Source: JBCAXA01 sp038534295
GTDB taxonomy: Bacteria; Pseudomonadota; Gammaproteobacteria; Steroidobacterales; Woeseiaceae
Direction: 5' to 3'
Assembly: GCA_038534295.1 (NCBI GenBank)
Contig: JBCAXA010000002.1
Location: 558,001-622,000 of the forward strand
Length of the DNA: 64,000 nucleotides
Made by a program: the position numbers and the translations under genes. The first letter of the stretch is position 1; each line of letters starts with the position of its first letter. The notes beneath the pieces were generated by a model. That model was not told the DNA's origin, made no database searches, and was given only the letters and a program-made list of their open reading frames with translations. This document shows positions 51,831-59,780 of the stretch, one piece after another.

Positions 51831-53204
51831 TTACGTTGGCCAGGGGCCCTGAATTGCGAACGTTATGGTCGGTGCGTAGGCGTTCACAAACAAGATCCGA
51901 CCGTCCGGTGAATAACACGCGCCGGCCAACTCGGTCTGACGATGAAGCTTGGCGAGTGGGTAGCTTTCGCCGTTCGGAGTAATGCCACGAAGGAAATTAC
52001 TGACGACGTCTGTGTATTGATCTTCACAGACCACCAGATGACCATAGGGAGCAACACACAGGTTGTCACCGGAGCTGTACTGCTCAGCGCTGCCGCTCTC
52101 GAAAAATAGCTCTAGCGTATCGGGCGTATTCGCCGTGTGACTAGGCCGCAATCGAAAAACCTGGCCTTCTTTGGCGAGACCGCCGGACGTTGCCGTGAAG
52201 TAGAGCTCGCCCTCCCCCATATGGATGCCTTCGCCGCGTGCAATCACGGCTGCGCCGGAAGCAGCTCCGCGCCTGCGAAGATCATCCTGCAGCGATCCCA
52301 CATCGTTAAGCGTGATCCACTCGCCAGACACGCGTTCTCCCACCGCCATTTGCCGCGAACTACCCCAATTGCGCGTGTCTGAAACACCGTCGAGGGATAG
52401 CGCTTGAAGTGTGCCGCCCTCCTTGAGCTTGCGCGGTTGATTGGGTAGGAATCGGTAGAGTAACGAATCGGGTCGATCCTCGGTGAGATAAACCGCACCG
52501 GTTGCAGGGTCCACGCAAGCTGCTTCGTGGTTAAAACGGCCCATCGCCTTTAATGGAACAGCGTCAATCAAACCCGAGGCGTTTGCAGGTACCTCAAAGA
52601 CAAAGCCATGGTCTTTGTTTATCGTGCCGTCGGCCCTCGAGACCGATTCTTCACACGACAACCACGATCCCCAGGGCGTGGTACCGCCGGCGCAGTTTCT
52701 TATCGTGCCCGCCAGTGTCCGATATTGGCGCTTGAGCGATAGACTCTCGGAATCCAACACCAGTGTGGTCGTGCCGCCCGGCAAAGGAACAAGGCTCTTT
52801 CCAAACGTATCGTAGGCCGGACCAGCGACCCCGCCGCCGGCTTGGTGGAACCGGAGTTCGTGATTTCGTACGAGTGCAATTTCGCCGCTACCTATATCGA
52901 AACACCCCATGCCGTCCGCTGCGTCCGGCACCAAGAATCCGTCGCTCATTGTTTGCCCAGATCTGGAAACAATGCGATAGGAAAACCCTCTCGGAAGATC
53001 TAGCAACCCTGCTGGATCCTTTTCTAGTGCACCAAGAATGGCATCACCCGCGTCCGGTGAGGCGGCGTCCCGAGACCGCAGGATCGTCCCGTTAGTCGTT
53101 GGTCGGTCTGTGCACGAACTCAGTAACAATCCGGCGAAGGCGGATCCTGTCGCGGCAAGAAATTGTCTGCGGTCTTGGCCCAAGAGTTGACCACCAAGGT
53201 CCAT
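51831..53204 (-). CDS. phoX: PhoX-family alkaline phosphatase, Tat-exported lipoprotein
   Basis: A 457-residue calcium/iron phosphatase of the PhoX type that releases phosphate from esters outside the inner membrane. The N-terminus has a twin-arginine signal (DRRQFLAATGSAFAGLLLSSC) ending in a lipobox-like LLSSC, so it may be a Tat lipoprotein. Metal and active-site blocks: LVRNHE, GGTTPWGSWLSCEES, KAMGRFNHEAACVDP, YLTEDRPDSLLYRF, and CVAPYGHLVVCED. A lone Pho-box half (CTGTCAC) lies a few bases before the ATG; a full box is not visible. Phosphate control is therefore likely from biology but not proven here. Confidence 0.92.
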   Translation of the reverse strand: MDLGGQLLGQDRRQFLAATGSAFAGLLLSSCTDRPTTNGTILRSRDAASPDAGDAILGALEKDPAGLLDLPRGFSYRIVSRSGQTMSDGFLVPDAADGMGCFDIGSGEIALVRNHELRFHQAGGGVAGPAYDTFGKSLVPLPGGTTTLVLDSESLSLKRQYRTLAGTIRNCAGGTTPWGSWLSCEESVSRADGTINKDHGFVFEVPANASGLIDAVPLKAMGRFNHEAACVDPATGAVYLTEDRPDSLLYRFLPNQPRKLKEGGTLQALSLDGVSDTRNWGSSRQMAVGERVSGEWITLNDVGSLQDDLRRRGAASGAAVIARGEGIHMGEGELYFTATSGGLAKEGQVFRLRPSHTANTPDTLELFFESGSAEQYSSGDNLCVAPYGHLVVCEDQYTDVVSNFLRGITPNGESYPLAKLHRQTELAGACYSPDGRILFVNAYAPTITFAIQGPWPT

Positions 53205-53386
53205 TCAAACTGTGACAGTATCGAACGCCTGGTATGTATCGCAAGAGACTGAAGATATCTGCAGTGCGTGATCGTGTCGATTGCGGAATCCAGAAAATGG
53301 ACGCGAGATGCGGCGGTTACACTGTTGCCGATTTGAATTCGCCTCACATGCAGTATCGGACGCGATAGTGCTAAGAGGTCCTGTCT

Positions 53387-54460
53387 TTGTTCAACACCGA
53401 TTATCTAACGAGGAATGTCTTGCTAGAACAGCATCAACCCGAGCGCTCCGATACTCCGAGCATGGAGTTCGAACGCCAGCTCAGAGCACTGATCGATAAC
53501 AAGACGAAGCCTGTCGGCTCGCTCGGTCGTATCGAGGAATTGGCGATGCAAGTGGCTTTGCTCCAAGGGACAGCAGACCCCGATACGGCTTCCTGCGATC
53601 TCACGCTGTTCGCAGGTGATCACGGCATCGCGACCGCCGGTGTCTCCGCCTATCCACAAACAGTCACGCGGCAGATGCTGCTCAACTTCCTCACGGGCGG
53701 TAGCGCGGCCAATACGTTTGCTGACGCGCTCGGCGTCACAATGCGCGTTGTGGATGCAGGTGTCGCTGGCGACCCGGTCGAGCACCCCGATCTAGTTTCC
53801 AAACGCATCCGTAGCGGGACTGACAACGCCGTCGACGGTCCAGCGATGAGTCGCGATGAGTGCCACAAGGCGCTCGCGATGGGAGAGTCGCTCGGCTCAG
53901 ACAGCAAGCATCCTGTAGCTGCTTTTGGAGACATGGGCATTGGCAACACTGCGGCAGCAAGTCTTGTTGCGTCGAAATTAACCGGTATTGACCTCACTCG
54001 TTTGATTGGGCGGGGGACCGGTCTCGACGATGCGGGGCTCGCGCGCAAACGCAGCCTGCTTGAACGTGCCGGAGCGCGAACGCCTGCCCGCCTTGGCGTG
54101 CACGAGGCCTTGAGCGAATACGCCGGCTTCGAGATGGTGATGATCGCCGGTGCGATGGTCGGAGCCGCACGGGCTCGGCGACTGGTGCTGGTAGACGGCT
54201 TTATCTGCACGGCTGCAGCACTCGCCGCATTATGCATCGACCCAAGTATCCGCGGTGCACTTGTATTCGCGCACCGCTCAGACGAGCACGGCCACGGTCC
54301 TGTGCTAGCCGCCATCGATGCTCAACCGCTGCTCGACCTCAACTTGCGTCTCGGCGAAGGAACCGGCGCCCTGCTGGTGTGGCCATTGGTTCAGGCTGCT
54401 GGCGCGTTCCTTCGGGACATGGCGAGCTTTGATTCTGCGGGTGTGGACGGCCCAACGTGA
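53387..54460 (+). CDS. cobT: Nicotinate-nucleotide:dimethylbenzimidazole phosphoribosyltransferase
   Basis: A 357-residue enzyme that activates the lower-ligand base of cobalamin to alpha-ribazole phosphate. Motifs: DNKTKPVGSLGRIEELA, LFAGDHGIATAGVSAYP, FGDMGIGNTAAA, GRGTGLDD, and the C-terminal LDLNLRLGEGTGALL with catalytic Glu. The TTG at 53387 has AAGAGGT 7 bases upstream and gives an N-terminus of family length; ATG 53462 would be truncated. It is the first gene of a cobT-cobS-cobC operon, joined by overlaps. No cobalamin riboswitch is recognisable in the 182-base upstream gap. Confidence 0.94.
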   Translation: MFNTDYLTRNVLLEQHQPERSDTPSMEFERQLRALIDNKTKPVGSLGRIEELAMQVALLQGTADPDTASCDLTLFAGDHGIATAGVSAYPQTVTRQMLLNFLTGGSAANTFADALGVTMRVVDAGVAGDPVEHPDLVSKRIRSGTDNAVDGPAMSRDECHKALAMGESLGSDSKHPVAAFGDMGIGNTAAASLVASKLTGIDLTRLIGRGTGLDDAGLARKRSLLERAGARTPARLGVHEALSEYAGFEMVMIAGAMVGAARARRLVLVDGFICTAAALAALCIDPSIRGALVFAHRSDEHGHGPVLAAIDAQPLLDLNLRLGEGTGALLVWPLVQAAGAFLRDMASFDSAGVDGPT

Positions 54461-55224
54461 AGCGTCTCGCGACAAACGAACTCGCCGTCTTTGCCCTCGC
54501 CGTACAGTTCCTCACCCGAATACCGGTGCCGGTCGGCAACGCGTTTTCGCCAGCGCGACTCGCGGCAACACCACGCTATTACCCCCTCGTCGGCGTCATC
54601 ATAGGCGTCCTATGTGCCGCGGTTCACTCGCTTGCACTCGCGTGCCTTTCACCGGCAGTCGCGATACTGCTCGCAGTTGGCGCGGGCTTGCTCATTACTG
54701 GTGGCTTCCACGAGGATGGTCTAGCCGATACGTTCGATGGTCTCGGCGGAGCCGATCGGGATCAGACGCTTGAGATCATGCGGGATAGCCGCATTGGCAC
54801 CTACGGCACACTCGCATCGGTACTGATTCTCGGGACCAAAATCGCTGCACTTGTCGATCTGGCACCGGGCCGCGTCGCGATGGCATTCATCGTCGCACAC
54901 AGCCTGTCGCGGCTCTCGGCAGTGCTTGTCATCGCCAGCAGTCGCTACGTACGCGATCACGGTATCGGCAAACCCACCGCAGACGGCATTGGAGTCGGCA
55001 GCCTTGCGGTAGCTTTGCTGACCGGTGCGCTATTGCTCGTTTGGTTCGCCTTTGCTGCCGGTACAGCGGAAACGCTAACGGTTTTGGCAGGCGCACTGCT
55101 TGGCCACGTTGCGATGCGCGCCCTATTCGAGCGTCGCCTCGGCGGCTACACCGGTGACACACTCGGCGCAGTGCAGCAAACGAGCGAGTTGGGCGTCTAT
55201 CTCGGGCTGCTATCGTGGCAGTGA
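54457..55224 (+). CDS. cobS: Adenosylcobinamide-GDP ribazoletransferase (cobalamin synthase)
   Basis: A 255-residue inner-membrane enzyme joining adenosylcobinamide-GDP and alpha-ribazole phosphate. FLTRIPVP near the start and the Mg2+ motif GGFHEDGLADTFDGLGG (about residues 86-102) are diagnostic, followed by MRDSRIGTYG. About six hydrophobic segments. The GTG start overlaps the cobT TGA by 4 bases. Its own end overlaps the cobC start by 10 bases, so all three are coupled. Confidence 0.95.
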   Translation: MKRLATNELAVFALAVQFLTRIPVPVGNAFSPARLAATPRYYPLVGVIIGVLCAAVHSLALACLSPAVAILLAVGAGLLITGGFHEDGLADTFDGLGGADRDQTLEIMRDSRIGTYGTLASVLILGTKIAALVDLAPGRVAMAFIVAHSLSRLSAVLVIASSRYVRDHGIGKPTADGIGVGSLAVALLTGALLLVWFAFAAGTAETLTVLAGALLGHVAMRALFERRLGGYTGDTLGAVQQTSELGVYLGLLSWQ

Positions 55225-55733
55225 TCGTAATGCGACATACCCGTCCGGTTCTCGGCAAGGGTTATTGCTATGGCAGCACGGACATTGCACTTGCACAGTC
55301 CTTTGAGAAAGACGCAGAGAGAGCTATAGCTAGACTGCCGATCGTTGAGCGCATCGTCTCAAGCCCACTAACCCGAGCACACATGCTCGCCGAACGGATC
55401 GCAAGCCAACGGAACCTGGCGCTCGTCGTCGAACCAAGAGTGACTGAATTTGACTTCGGCGCCTGGGAGGGTCGACTCTGGTCGGAAATACCCCGCCATG
55501 AGCTGGATGCCTGGGCGGCCGACTTCCTCGACGCGCGACCGCACGGCGGCGAAAGTGTGCGCGGTTTTCGAAGCCGTTGTCTGGCAGCCTTGCGGGACTA
55601 TGCCGAGCATCCGGGCGATACGCTCGTGGTTTGCCACGCCGGTGTCGTCCGCGCCGCGTTCGCGCGAGGTGCTGACTCTAGAGACTTCGCAACGCCGATT
55701 GGTTACGGTGAGTGCATGCGTTGGCCCGAATAG
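55215..55733 (+). CDS. cobC: Alpha-ribazole phosphatase-like histidine phosphatase
   Basis: A 172-residue member of the phosphoglycerate-mutase-like superfamily. The catalytic motif is MRHTRPVLGKGYCYGSTDIAL (phospho-His in RHT). EFDFGAWEG provides the second motif, and VVCHAGVVRA the second His. The YGSTD block and its place after cobS support dephosphorylation of alpha-ribazole 5'-phosphate, although the superfamily is broad. The GTG start lies inside cobS. Confidence 0.88.
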   Translation: MAVIVMRHTRPVLGKGYCYGSTDIALAQSFEKDAERAIARLPIVERIVSSPLTRAHMLAERIASQRNLALVVEPRVTEFDFGAWEGRLWSEIPRHELDAWAADFLDARPHGGESVRGFRSRCLAALRDYAEHPGDTLVVCHAGVVRAAFARGADSRDFATPIGYGECMRWPE

Positions 55734-55875
55734 AGAGCTTGACATGCCAATGAACGAAGCGGAAGACGATCGCAAGGCGATGCGGAATCAGCGAGGCGTG
55801 CACCAGGAACACGTTCGCAAGACACGCGACCCGGGTCGCAGGCTTCGCCTTGCAGATTTGAACGGAATTCTCATT

Positions 55876-56415
55876 ATGGTGCTCAAACGACACAGCGCAG
55901 CCGGCGTGTTGATGGGCCTTACCTGGGCGGTGCCGTTGCACGCTCAAGTCATCGACATCTGGTCGATTTTCCTCAACAAACCACCGAGTGAGGAAACGGC
56001 CGTCATACAAGGGATTCCACAAAAGTTCGAGATCGAGCTGTCGATGAAACGCGTGACCTTAGCTTGCGACGGACAAGTTGAGCTTAGGTACAACCAGTAC
56101 GACACAGTCGCTCGTGTCGATGCCACGCTCGTGAGCGCGTCGTGTCCGATAGACACCCTCAACTACGCTTTGGTCGTGAGTTCAAAGAGCTCTGATGGAG
56201 ATGTAAACCAGAGTCGTCACGAGTTTTCGTGGAACGCCTCGGCCGGCGAGCGTTTGCCTGGCAGCGGTGAATATCCGATTGGCGCCGACACTGATCTCAT
56301 CAGTGTTGATGCTCGTCAACTCTCTTGCACGTGCGAAAAGCAACGATCGGTGACCGTGGACGAAACGGTTGACGGGCCCGCTTCTCTGGACGAGACGGAC
56401 TGGTTGTTTTTCTAA
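55876..56415 (+). CDS. Small secreted Cys-containing protein, unknown
   Basis: A 179-residue protein with a signal peptide (VLKRHSAAGVLMGLTWAVPLHAQ). The mature domain is acidic and beta-rich. Its Cys residues are at LACDG, SASCPID and LSCTCEK, so one or two disulfides are likely. I do not recognise a family. The frame extends upstream through ATG 55744 and into cobC, but the signal peptide favours ATG 55876; a cytosolic 44-residue N-terminal extension would hide it. It lies 142 bases after cobC and need not belong to that operon. Confidence 0.6.
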   Translation: MVLKRHSAAGVLMGLTWAVPLHAQVIDIWSIFLNKPPSEETAVIQGIPQKFEIELSMKRVTLACDGQVELRYNQYDTVARVDATLVSASCPIDTLNYALVVSSKSSDGDVNQSRHEFSWNASAGERLPGSGEYPIGADTDLISVDARQLSCTCEKQRSVTVDETVDGPASLDETDWLFF

Positions 56416-56586
56416 GCTGTATCGTTCACGACTATTCGGCGTCGACCGACGCCAAGCGTTCCATTACTGCCCGAAGTCACCAAAGCGGATGCGGTTACCT
56501 ACCGTGCCGCACGTGAAATGGTCTGCGCCCTGCTCCGCCCGCAACGAAACTGCCAGCCGAGCGTCGTGAGTCGATCTTTTCGTGAG

Positions 56587-57666
56587 TCAGTCACGCGTCA
56601 GTGCATAGATGGCGAACGACCCTAACCAATGGGACCCAACGTAGTGATCATCGGTGACGAACGGCAGTGACGCTGCCAGATGTTGATCTGCCTTTGTCCG
56701 TAGCGTCTTGGCAAGTGCTTCATCGGACAACGCGTTGGCGATGATTTTCAGGCTCCAGGCTCGGCTAAGGTTAAGGCCATCCAGATGCACAATTTTTGGG
56801 TCTGATCGGTCACTGACGTCGGCGGGCGCGAGCTTGTTGCTGTCACCCAGCCCAGGAAGAAACTCAGTCAGCCAACGCTGAAACGCGTCGCCAGGCATGA
56901 CGCGCGACATCAACGCGGCCTCCTCGAGGCACGGCGACAAGAAATCCTCGCCGCTTGGTTCCCAGGCGATTGGACAGTCTTTGTCGTCGCCGTAGTATCG
57001 GATCGCGGTTTGCTCGAGCAATACAGCAAAGTCCCGATCGCCGATGGTCTTTGCATAGTCGTAGGCGAACGACATACCGAATGCGGTGTTGGGATGCACG
57101 CCCGTACGTACTGGGTAGTTCTGAATGGGCAAGAATTCCATGTACCGGTCACGGATGTAGTCGGACAACGGTTGCAATGCAGTCGACATCCGTTGCGCGC
57201 GCGGTTCGTCCCAGCTCGCTAGCTCTAAGTGTAGCTGCAGGAGCCAGGCCCACCCGTACATACGTTCCCAGCTCTTCGACTCTTGTTTGAAGTAGGCAAG
57301 CTCCGCGGCAACGTTTTGATCGCTAATAGACGCGAGAAGTTGCGCAAAAATCGCCTCACGATCAGCAAGGTCATCGTATTCCTTGAGCGCCCTCACCAAC
57401 ATCCAATGTCCATGCACCGATGAGTGCCAGTCGTAGCAACCGAAAAAAGCTGGGTGCAGTGTTTTTGGTGGTTGTAGATGGCTGGCGTCGCCCAACAGTT
57501 GGTTGAGTTTGTTTGGGTATTCCTGCGGAATGCAGGTCATCGCAAGCTTCGTGAAGCGCCCTGCTTCAATCGCCGAGATTGAGCGCTCTGCTGCCAAGCT
57601 GGGTTGGAGGTTGGCCAATGCGAAACAGACAAAGGCCAACGTAGTAGCTCTTCTTTGAACATGCAT
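56587..57666 (-). CDS. Exported DUF2891-family protein
   Basis: A 359-residue protein with a signal peptide (TTLAFVCFALANLQPSLAAE). The DUF2891 domain, all-helical, has the hallmark HPAFFGCYDWHSSVHGHWML, then WAWLLQLHLELASWD, the block NYPVRTGVHPNTAFGMSFAYDY, and FLSPCLEEAALMSRV. An alpha/alpha-toroid fold like that of glycan-processing enzymes is expected, but no activity is established for the family. ATG 57666 is chosen over TTG 57684. It is monocistronic. Confidence 0.9.
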   Translation of the reverse strand: MHVQRRATTLAFVCFALANLQPSLAAERSISAIEAGRFTKLAMTCIPQEYPNKLNQLLGDASHLQPPKTLHPAFFGCYDWHSSVHGHWMLVRALKEYDDLADREAIFAQLLASISDQNVAAELAYFKQESKSWERMYGWAWLLQLHLELASWDEPRAQRMSTALQPLSDYIRDRYMEFLPIQNYPVRTGVHPNTAFGMSFAYDYAKTIGDRDFAVLLEQTAIRYYGDDKDCPIAWEPSGEDFLSPCLEEAALMSRVMPGDAFQRWLTEFLPGLGDSNKLAPADVSDRSDPKIVHLDGLNLSRAWSLKIIANALSDEALAKTLRTKADQHLAASLPFVTDDHYVGSHWLGSFAIYALTRD

Positions 57667-58311
57667 CGAAATAAATGACCGCAATGCTTATTTAACGATT
57701 TTGCGACGCTATTACGCATCCGGACGAATGTCTATCTATATAACCCTAAGAAACGTTCGCCGTGTCGCTCGCGCTCTTGCGCGCGAAAAAAGACTGTCGG
57801 CTAAGGCATCAAATCAGCATCGAAGACAGGACATCCGGGTGTTTTCTAGCCTCTTCATGCATTGTTCGACATAGCTGAATGGCGATGCGTCATTCGTCAA
57901 TGGCGCTAATCTTGCGGTCGACGCCGGCTGGTCGATATCCTGACCAAGCTGGTGGTACATCGAAACGCGACGTGCGTGGGGCAAAGCCTCACGTACGTCG
58001 CCGCTACCCAAGATATCCGTCGCTGAGACGAGGAAACCCTCGGCTCGGAATAAGCTTGCGCGCAATAGCCGTCCGATCAGATCGTATGTCGGTGAGTCCC
58101 GGCGAAGACGAGCCGGTTCTTGAATTACGGACGCATGCCACCCGAGCGCCACAGATAATAGTCGCCAAGACTGGGTTCCCTGCGGTCGGGCAGTCGTCGC
58201 GAAGGCTCATCGCGCAAAGATGCAAGTGCGAGGCGTAGCCAAATCGGTTTCAGGCAAGTCTCCAAAGCTCATTGACGTCAATTGACCGTTGCAATATCAG
58301 GAGAGCTCTCG
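57667..58311. other. Region with no firmly supported gene
   Basis: These 645 bases lie between the DUF2891 gene and the redox operon. One minus-strand frame (57814-58152) has protein-like composition and is listed separately with low confidence. The overlapping plus-strand frame looks like its shadow. No RNA gene or mobile-element end is visible. The operon promoter should lie near 58220-58290. Confidence 0.5.
57814..58152 (-). CDS. Possible small orphan protein or gene remnant
   Basis: A 112-codon frame with a plausible helical middle (YDLIGRLLRASLFRAEGFLV) and a terminal SYVEQCMKRLE helix. It matches no family I know. There is no good ribosome site, and the start is arbitrary within the frame. 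Composition is closer to real protein than most antisense frames here, so it may be a small gene or a decayed fragment of a longer one. Low confidence. Confidence 0.25.
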   Translation of the reverse strand: MALGWHASVIQEPARLRRDSPTYDLIGRLLRASLFRAEGFLVSATDILGSGDVREALPHARRVSMYHQLGQDIDQPASTARLAPLTNDASPFSYVEQCMKRLENTRMSCLRC

Positions 58312-58371
58312 ATGTTCTACGATAAAATCTACAAACATCAAGGCAAACCACTTTGCGAGGCGGGTTTTTGA
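58312..58371 (+). CDS. 19-residue leader peptide coupled to the flavoprotein gene
   Basis: A short frame encoding MFYDKIYKHQGKPLCEAGF. Its ATG follows AGGAG with 9 bases spacing, the best ribosome site in this area. Its TGA overlaps the TTG start of the flavoprotein reductase (TTGA at 58368-58371). The layout is that of translational coupling: ribosomes finishing the peptide can restart on the weak TTG. The peptide has one Cys and three Lys and no attenuator-like run of one amino acid. Whether the peptide itself has a role cannot be told. Confidence 0.5.
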   Translation: MFYDKIYKHQGKPLCEAGF

Positions 58372-59747
58372 ACGATCAGTACGACGCCATCATCATCGGC
58401 GCTGGCCAAGCCGGCCCTACCCTCGCCTCGCGGCTTGTAGCGGCGGGCCGTCGAGTTGCGATAGTTGAGCGCAAAGACCTCGGCGGCACATGCGTTAACA
58501 ACGGCTGTATACCCACCAAGACGCTCGTGGCGAGCGCACGCGCCGCCCATGTCGTTCGGCGAGCTGCCGCGTACGGCGTTTCTATCGACGGCCAAATCGC
58601 CGTGGACATGCAACAGGTTAAGGCCCGCAAGGACAGCGTCGTTCGGCAATCGCGTGACGGCCTGACTACTTGGCTGCAGAGCATGGATAAACTTCGCGTC
58701 GTTCGAGGACACGCCCGCTTCGAGGACGCCAAGACGGTTATCGTCAATGATGAGCGTCTTTGTGCTGATCAGATTTTTCTCAACGTCGGCGGTCGAGCGG
58801 CGGTTGCAGCGATGCCCGGCGTCGACGACGTTGAATTCCTTACTAACAGCGGCATGATGGACGTGGACTTCCTGCCGGAACACCTGATTATCGTGGGTGG
58901 TAGCTATATCGGCCTCGAATTCGCCCAGATGTACCGTCGGTTTGGCAGTCGGGTTACCGTCGTCGAGCGGTCGGATCGACTCGTAAAACGCGAAGACGCC
59001 GACGTCTCTTTCGCTATCCAAAAGATACTCGAAAGCGAAGGTGTCCAGTTTCGGCTGGAAGCAAACTGCATCGCGCTCAAACGGCACGGCGAAAAAGTTG
59101 CCGTCGACGTCATTTGCGAACAAGGTCCGCCCGAGGTCGTTGGCAGTCACATTCTGCTTGCGACAGGACGGCAACCGAACACGGCTGACCTAGGCTTGGA
59201 GTCGGCCGGCGTCGACACGGACAATCGCGGCTACATCACCGTCGACGACCAGTGTCGTACCAGTGTTCCCGGCGTTTGGGCCATCGGTGAGTGCAATGGC
59301 TGCGGCGCATTCACCCACACGGCATACAACGATCATGAAATCGTGGCCGGCAATCTCCTCGATGGCGAGCAACGGCGCGTCAGCGACCGTATCCCGTGCT
59401 ACGGACTGTTCGTCGATCCTCCGCTGGGTCGGGTCGGGTTAACGCTTGCCGAGGCGCGAGCGGAAGGCCGCGAGCTTTTGGTGGGCGAGATGCCCATGTC
59501 ACGTGTCGGTCGAGCGCGCGAACGTGGCGAGACCGATGGCTTCATGCGCGTACTGGTCGACGCGGGCAGTCAGCGCTTTGTTGGTGCCTCGATACTCGGC
59601 ATTGGCGGCGATGAGGTTGTGCACGGCATCCTCGATCTCATGTACGCCGATGCACCTCACACGGTGCTGCAGCGCGCCGTGCACATCCATCCGACCGTGA
59701 GTGAGCTGTTGCCGACACTGCTCGGTAACTTAAAGCCGGCACCATAA
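58368..59747 (+). CDS. Class I pyridine-nucleotide disulfide oxidoreductase (mercuric reductase/LPD-like)
   Basis: A 459-residue FAD enzyme. The N-terminal IIIGAGQAGPTLASRL binds FAD. The redox disulfide is Cys42/Cys47 in GGTCVNNGCIPTK. A second Rossmann motif VGGSYIGLEFAQMYRRFG binds NAD(P)H. The second FAD contact is VWAIGECNG, and the C-terminal HIHPTVSELLPT carries the His-Glu pair. There is no N-terminal MerA domain and no C-terminal vicinal Cys pair, so Hg2+ reduction is unlikely. The TTG at 58368 follows GAGG at 7 bases and overlaps the leader-peptide stop. It is the first large gene of a redox operon. Confidence 0.9.
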   Translation: MNDQYDAIIIGAGQAGPTLASRLVAAGRRVAIVERKDLGGTCVNNGCIPTKTLVASARAAHVVRRAAAYGVSIDGQIAVDMQQVKARKDSVVRQSRDGLTTWLQSMDKLRVVRGHARFEDAKTVIVNDERLCADQIFLNVGGRAAVAAMPGVDDVEFLTNSGMMDVDFLPEHLIIVGGSYIGLEFAQMYRRFGSRVTVVERSDRLVKREDADVSFAIQKILESEGVQFRLEANCIALKRHGEKVAVDVICEQGPPEVVGSHILLATGRQPNTADLGLESAGVDTDNRGYITVDDQCRTSVPGVWAIGECNGCGAFTHTAYNDHEIVAGNLLDGEQRRVSDRIPCYGLFVDPPLGRVGLTLAEARAEGRELLVGEMPMSRVGRARERGETDGFMRVLVDAGSQRFVGASILGIGGDEVVHGILDLMYADAPHTVLQRAVHIHPTVSELLPTLLGNLKPAP

Positions 59748-59780
59748 CGCGGATTCATAGAATCAGAACCGGAGTGATCA

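Noticed and set aside
53205..53386. Possible Pho box or cobalamin riboswitch upstream of phoX and cobT.
   Set aside because: Only one CTGTCAC half-site lies next to the phoX start, and no recognisable B12-box or long paired structure was found by eye.
57879..58238. Plus-strand 119-codon frame in the 645-base gap.
   Set aside because: Arg/Ser/Pro-heavy composition typical of an antisense shadow; the opposite strand reads more like protein.
58368..59747. Mercuric reductase and mer operon.
   Set aside because: The protein lacks the N-terminal metal-binding domain and the C-terminal Cys pair, and no merR, merT or merP genes are nearby.
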